Below are positions 40,243 to 42,604 of a stretch of DNA of 42,604 nt, one piece after another. The notes below the pieces were generated by a model. The model did not search any database, was not told where the DNA came from, and worked only from the letters and a program-made list of their open reading frames with translations. Position 1 is the stretch's first letter; every line of letters begins with the position of its first letter. The position numbers and the translations under genes are program-made. The stretch comes from an uncultured Roseburia sp. Its GTDB lineage: Bacteria > Bacillota > Clostridia > Lachnospirales > Lachnospiraceae. Location: assembly GCA_947246475.1 (NCBI GenBank), contig CAMXSH010000017.1, forward strand, positions 1 to 42,604, in the 5' to 3' direction.

Positions 40243-40266
40243 CTTTCGGAAAGGAGGACGACACAG

Positions 40267-40887
40267 ATGGCAAGCGTATCTGTTTACAATATGGAAGGCA
40301 AAGAGACCGGAAAAATGGAATTGAATGATTCGATCTTTGCCGCACCGGTAAATGAACATTTGGTTCACAGGGCAGTTGTATTGCAGCTGGCTAACAAACG
40401 TCAGGGAACACAGAAAGCGAAAACTCGCTCTGAGGTTCGCGGCGGAGGAAGAAAACCGTGGAGACAGAAGGGAACCGGACATGCAAGACAGGGTTCGATC
40501 CGTGCTCCACAGTGGAAGGGCGGCGGAGTTGTATTTGCTCCTACACCGAGAGACTATTCATTTAAAATGAATAAGAAAGAAAAAGTAATAGCTCTGAAAT
40601 CCGCATTATCAACAAAGGTAAGCGAGAACAAGCTGATCGTTGTTGACGGAATGGGACTGGACGCTCCTAAGACAAAGACAATGCAGGCACTGCTGAATGG
40701 TCTTGATATGAAAAAGGCACTGTTTGTAGTTGACGAGGAAGCGAAAAATGTAACACTTTCTGTCCGCAATATTCCGACGGCAAGAGGAGTATATGCTAAC
40801 TCTATCAACGTATACGACATTCTGAAGTATGACAATGTGATTCTTACGAAGGATGCTGTGAAAGCAATTGAGGAGGTGTACGCATAA
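40267..40887 (+). CDS. rplD: 50S ribosomal protein L4
   Basis: The 206-residue L4 has the exit-tunnel extension around [20 protein letters not shown] and the globular part with [17 protein letters not shown] and [17 protein letters not shown]. It lines the peptide exit tunnel and in several bacteria also represses its own operon through the leader RNA, making it the first candidate ligand for the leader at 38700-39006. Its stop overlaps the rplW ATG by one base (TAATG). AAAGGAGG precedes the ATG. Confidence 0.98.
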   Translation: MASVSVYNMEGKETGKMELNDSIFAAPVNEHLVHRAVVLQLANKRQGTQKAKTRSEVRGGGRKPWRQKGTGHARQGSIRAPQWKGGGVVFAPTPRDYSFKMNKKEKVIALKSALSTKVSENKLIVVDGMGLDAPKTKTMQALLNGLDMKKALFVVDEEAKNVTLSVRNIPTARGVYANSINVYDILKYDNVILTKDAVKAIEEVYA

Positions 40888-41186
40888 TGGCAGATCTGAA
40901 ATATTATGACATTATCTCCAAACCAGTTATTACGGAGAAATCCATGGCGGGAATGGAATATAAAAAATATACATTTTATGTACACACAGATGCGACAAAA
41001 ACCCAGATCAAGGATGCCGTTGAAAAAATGTTTGCCGGAACAAAAGTAAAGAAGGTAAATACCATGAACTGCGAAGGTAAAAAACGCAGACGTGGAATGA
41101 CAACAGGCAAGACTGCTAAGAGAAAGAAAGCAATCGTGCAGCTGACAGAAGACAGCGCTGACATTGAGATTTTTGAAGGTCTCTGA
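40887..41186 (+). CDS. rplW: 50S ribosomal protein L23
   Basis: The 99-residue L23 has [19 protein letters not shown] at the start, [20 protein letters not shown], the [12 protein letters not shown] tunnel loop, and a basic [13 protein letters not shown] segment. It forms the docking site for trigger factor and SRP at the tunnel exit. Translation is coupled to rplD through a one-base stop/start overlap. The 52-nt gap to rplB contains a GAAAGGAGTG ribosome binding site and nothing else evident. Confidence 0.98.
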   Translation: MADLKYYDIISKPVITEKSMAGMEYKKYTFYVHTDATKTQIKDAVEKMFAGTKVKKVNTMNCEGKKRRRGMTTGKTAKRKKAIVQLTEDSADIEIFEGL

Positions 41187-41238
41187 TTAAAAGATTAGGT
41201 TGATACAAAGCAAGTTATTTTTGAAAGGAGTGTAACTC

Positions 41239-42084
41239 ATGGGAATTAAGACATTTAACCCATATACACCTTCTAGAAGACAGATGACAGGTTCTGATTT
41301 TGCGGAGATCACAAAGTCTGTTCCTGAGAAATCCCTGACTGTGTCCCTGAAGAAAAATGCAGGACGTAATGCCCAGGGAAAGATCACGGTGAGACACCGT
41401 GGAGGCGGTTCTAGAAGAAAATATAGAATTATTGATTTTAAGAGAAATAAAGACGGAATTCCGGCAACAGTAAAGAGCATTGAGTACGATCCGAACCGTA
41501 CGGCAAACATTGCCCTGATCTGTTATGCAGACGGTGAAAAGGCATACATTCTTGCACCAGCAGGACTGAAAGTCGGACAGCAGGTAATGAATGGTGAGAC
41601 AGCTGAGGCGAGAGTCGGAAACTGTATGGAGCTGAAAGATATTCCGGTTGGTACACTGGTACACAACATTGAGCTTTATCCGGGACATGGCGGACAGTTT
41701 GTTCGTTCCGCAGGAAACAGCGCACAGCTTATGGCGAAGGAAGGAAAATATGCGACACTTCGTATGCCTTCCGGCGAGATGAGAATGGTGCCGATCGTAT
41801 GCCGTGCAACAATCGGACAGGTGGGAAATGCAGAGCATAACCTGATCAATATTGGTAAAGCAGGACGTAAACGTCATATGGGTATCCGTCCTACCGTTCG
41901 CGGATCTGTTATGAACCCGAATGACCATCCACACGGTGGTGGAGAAGGTAAGACCGGTATCGGACGTCCAGGTCCATGTACACCTTGGGGCAAGCCTGCG
42001 CTTGGTCTTAAGACAAGAAAGAAAAATAAGCAGTCGAATAAGATGATTATCCGTAGAAGGGACGGGAAAGCCTTAGCAAAATAA
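41239..42084 (+). CDS. rplB: 50S ribosomal protein L2
   Basis: The 281-residue L2 has [18 protein letters not shown], the RNA-binding [18 protein letters not shown], and the C-terminal signature [20 protein letters not shown] with the functionally important His. It joins the subunits and supports peptidyl transfer. The final codons (LAK and TAA) are part of a 34-bp sequence repeated 71 bp downstream in the following gap. Confidence 0.98.
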   Translation: MGIKTFNPYTPSRRQMTGSDFAEITKSVPEKSLTVSLKKNAGRNAQGKITVRHRGGGSRRKYRIIDFKRNKDGIPATVKSIEYDPNRTANIALICYADGEKAYILAPAGLKVGQQVMNGETAEARVGNCMELKDIPVGTLVHNIELYPGHGGQFVRSAGNSAQLMAKEGKYATLRMPSGEMRMVPIVCRATIGQVGNAEHNLINIGKAGRKRHMGIRPTVRGSVMNPNDHPHGGGEGKTGIGRPGPCTPWGKPALGLKTRKKNKQSNKMIIRRRDGKALAK

Positions 42085-42177
42085 GGCTTCAGCGCTTGCT
42101 AAATAAGATGATTTAGCAAGTAGGCAGGGCAAACGCTCCAGCTTTAGCAAAATAAGGCTTCAGCCCTTGCCAAATAA
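42073..42177 (+). repeat. 34-bp direct repeat spanning the rplB stop codon
   Basis: Copies at 42073-42106 and 42144-42177 match at 32 of 34 positions, both starting TTAGCAAAATAAGGCTTCAG. The first includes the last codons and the stop of rplB. Between them CTTGCTAAAT (42096-42105) and ATTTAGCAAG (42111-42120) form a perfect 10-bp hairpin. The duplication looks like a local tandem copy of the rplB 3' end. Confidence 0.85.
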
Positions 42178-42261
42178 TTATCTGGTTATTACAACGTCAT
42201 GGGTACAGCCATCTGGCTTGCCCCTGACATATGGTTTTCTCAATAAAAGGAGGTAAATGAA
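42085..42261 (+). promoter_or_regulatory. Structured 177-nt gap between rplB and rpsS
   Basis: Besides the direct repeat and its hairpin, the gap contains a bulged stem GGCAGGGC (about 42123-42130) with GCCCTTGCC (about 42163-42171), and GTCA-GGG with CCC-TGAC near 42198-42230. AAAGGAGG lies just before rpsS. No promoter is evident. The rplB-rpsS junction is usually short, so the RNA structure here may control or process the downstream genes. Confidence 0.45.
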
Positions 42262-42537
42262 TTGGCTCGTTCATTAAAAAAAGGACCATTCGCTGATGCG
42301 CATCTTTTGAAAAAGATTGATGCCATGAACGAATCTGGCGATAAACAAGTAATAAAAACCTGGTCACGTCGTTCTACTATCTTCCCTAGCATGGTAGGTC
42401 ATACCATCGCAGTACATGACGGTAGAAAACATGTTCCTGTATATATCACAGAGGATATGGTAGGCCATAAGCTCGGAGAGTTTGTTGCTACCAGAACCTA
42501 TCGCGGACATGGTAAGGACGAGAAAAAAGGCCGCTAA
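42262..42537 (+). CDS. rpsS: 30S ribosomal protein S19
   Basis: The 91-residue S19 has [17 protein letters not shown], the RNA-contacting [20 protein letters not shown] and the C-terminal [13 protein letters not shown]. It is part of the 30S head near the A-site finger. The start is a TTG codon at 42262: AAAGGAGG at 42246-42253 fits it, and the nearby ATG at 42258 is in another frame. TTG is uncommon for a ribosomal protein and may lower expression. rplV would follow beyond the window. Confidence 0.97.
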   Translation: MARSLKKGPFADAHLLKKIDAMNESGDKQVIKTWSRRSTIFPSMVGHTIAVHDGRKHVPVYITEDMVGHKLGEFVATRTYRGHGKDEKKGR

Positions 42538-42540
42538 AAA

Positions 42541-42583
42541 AAGAATTTTTTCAAAATTCTTAGAAAGTTTCTGCGAAACTTTC
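42541..42583 (+). repeat. Two perfect AT-rich hairpins after rpsS
   Basis: AAGAATTTT (42541-42549) pairs with AAAATTCTT (42553-42561), and GAAAGTTT (42563-42570) with AAACTTTC (42576-42583). They follow the rpsS stop immediately, in the same position as the hairpins after rpsJ. The remaining bases to the window end carry no feature. Confidence 0.6.
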
Positions 42584-42604
42584 GGCAGCATATATTGTTT
42601 TCAA

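Noticed and set aside
1-42604. CRISPR arrays, tRNA or rRNA genes, prophage or intact insertion sequences
   Set aside because: None was recognised. The only mobile-element traces are the PD-(D/E)XK relic and the 66-bp palindromic element.

Overview
The window looks like a chromosomal segment of a gut-type Lachnospiraceae (Firmicutes, Clostridia). Reasons: AGGAGG-type ribosome binding sites, moderate GC, TTGACA/TATAAT promoters, a DHH/CBS/DRTGG pyrophosphatase, lysine-rich secreted beta-domain proteins, a relic of the PD-(D/E)XK 'transposase' family that is abundant in these genomes, and the Firmicute S10 ribosomal operon order. No rRNA, tRNA, CRISPR array, phage or intact insertion sequence was seen. 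The organism call is an inference from gene style, not from a search.

Layout. 1-2.1 kb: tail of an unknown gene, a tiny coupled ORF, then base-excision repair (mutY, xth). 2.2-2.8 kb: decayed PD-(D/E)XK family gene. 3.0-8.2 kb: gltX overlapping a UvrD-like helicase, then an FGGY sugar kinase with its own promoter and terminator. 8.2-13.4 kb: a 66-bp palindromic element, a YgiQ radical-SAM protein, a MerR-methyltransferase fusion behind a MerR-style 19-bp-spacer promoter, and rfbB-rfbD (dTDP-rhamnose). 13.4-15.8 kb (minus): class A penicillin-binding protein. 16-19.6 kb: tightly overlapped yigZ-rarA-small membrane protein-tgt-yajC. 19.8-24.0 kb: orphan sugar-binding lipoprotein, membrane HD-GYP protein, 1-phosphofructokinase and a charged protein of unknown function. 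24.1-31.4 kb (minus): Cu/Zn-SOD-like protein, secreted GH95 glycosidase with a secreted basic protein upstream, galE and galK. 31.6-38.6 kb: a DUF342/FapA protein with seven 26-residue repeats, a broken response regulator-HD-GYP gene, CBS-pyrophosphatase, secreted transglutaminase-like protein. 38.6-42.6 kb: start of the S10 operon (rpsJ, rplC, rplD, rplW, rplB, rpsS).

Themes. The window combines core information processing (gltX, rarA, tgt, yajC, S10 operon) with carbohydrate use (FGGY kinase, GH95, galK/galE, FruK, solute-binding lipoprotein) and envelope building (PBP, rhamnose, transglutaminase). Two HD-GYP genes hint at cyclic-di-nucleotide signalling. One is intact and paired with an orphan binding protein; the other carries an Asp-to-Asn change in its receiver and a TAG stop inside its catalytic domain.

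The most interesting non-coding structure is in the S10 operon. It has a leader of about 310 nt with a switchable attenuator, a 291-nt structured gap with its own promoter between rpsJ and rplC, and a rplB-rpsS gap in which the last codons of rplB are duplicated. Other regulatory finds are the MerR dyad and a pair of 23-bp operator-like repeats, 30 bp apart, over the galE promoter.
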